6,544 nt of DNA from Planctomycetota bacterium (GTDB lineage: Bacteria; Planctomycetota; Phycisphaerae; UBA1845), in NCBI GenBank assembly GCA_022561415.1, contig JADFRH010000138.1, forward strand, positions 1-6,544, in the 5' to 3' direction. The notes beneath the pieces are model-generated. The model had not been told where the DNA came from and did not search any database. It was given only the letters and a program-made list of their open reading frames with translations. The position numbers and the translations under genes are program-made. Shown here in pieces: positions 6,411 through 6,544 of the stretch (within the stretch, counting starts at the first letter, position 1; each line of letters opens with the position of its first letter).

Positions 6411-6544
6411 ATGTCGGGACACTCACACTGGTCGCGCATCAAGCACAAGAAGGCCGTGACCGATGCACGGCGCGGCAAGTCCTGGAGCAAGCTCGCTCGG
6501 GCCATCACCATGTCGGCCAAGAACGGTGGAAATCCGAATGATAA
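6411..6544 (+). CDS. yebC: YebC/PmpR-family protein, 5' part only
   Basis: The first 44 residues are visible before the window ends. They carry the family signature: [20 protein letters not shown], then [13 protein letters not shown] and an Asn/Gly-rich turn (KNGGNPND), matching the usual MSGHSKW..IKHKK..D..RGK start of this roughly 240-250-residue family. Members have been described as transcription regulators (PmpR in Pseudomonas) and, more recently, as factors that relieve ribosome stalling; I cannot tell from the N terminus which applies. In many bacteria yebC lies beside the ruvC/ruvA/ruvB recombination genes; what follows here is outside the window. The start is supported by the family N terminus and a ribosome-binding site. 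The truncation is due to the window edge, not damage. Confidence 0.93.
   Translation, partial: MSGHSHWSRIKHKKAVTDARRGKSWSKLARAITMSAKNGGNPND

Noticed and set aside
6224..6541. Plus-strand 105-codon frame overlapping the TPR gene end and the yebC start
   Set aside because: It is out of frame with the clearly conserved YebC N terminus and its product is Arg-rich shadow sequence.

Overview
The window looks like bacterial chromosomal DNA, about 60% G+C by eye from about base 300 onward, with every convincing gene on the + strand and tightly packed. Two neighbouring gene pairs overlap by the 4-base ATGA arrangement that implies translational coupling. The organism cannot be named from the sequence. 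The pairing of DUF503 with rbfA is widespread in bacteria. The high G+C, the very large TPR lipoprotein and the unusual gene order would fit a Planctomycetota-like or other environmental lineage, but that is a weak inference.

Layout: bases 1-250 are AT-rich (about 40% G+C by hand count) and unlike the rest. They hold two short inverted repeats and an 82-codon frame open from the window edge to a stop at 248-250. A run of small structures follows: two adjacent hairpins, the second terminator-like, framed by two copies of a 13-base direct repeat. The G+C-rich, gene-dense part starts near 290-300. First comes an unrecognised membrane-anchored protein whose reading frame clearly continues upstream of its first usable ATG. 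It overlaps a DUF503/YlxP gene, then come rbfA (30S ribosome maturation), an HhH-GPD (endonuclease III fold) protein that has lost its catalytic residues, a 1205-residue TPR lipoprotein, and the 5' end of a YebC/PmpR-family gene cut by the window edge.

Together, DUF503, rbfA and perhaps yebC form a translation-related cluster. In many bacteria infB lies just before DUF503 or rbfA, and truB often follows rbfA. Here those places are taken by the unknown membrane protein and by the HhH-GPD-like protein. The most noteworthy points are the degenerate glycosylase fold coupled to rbfA, the unknown membrane protein coupled to DUF503, and the abrupt compositional junction at the missing 5' end of that protein's gene. 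I see no CRISPR array, tRNA, rRNA or recognisable transposase.
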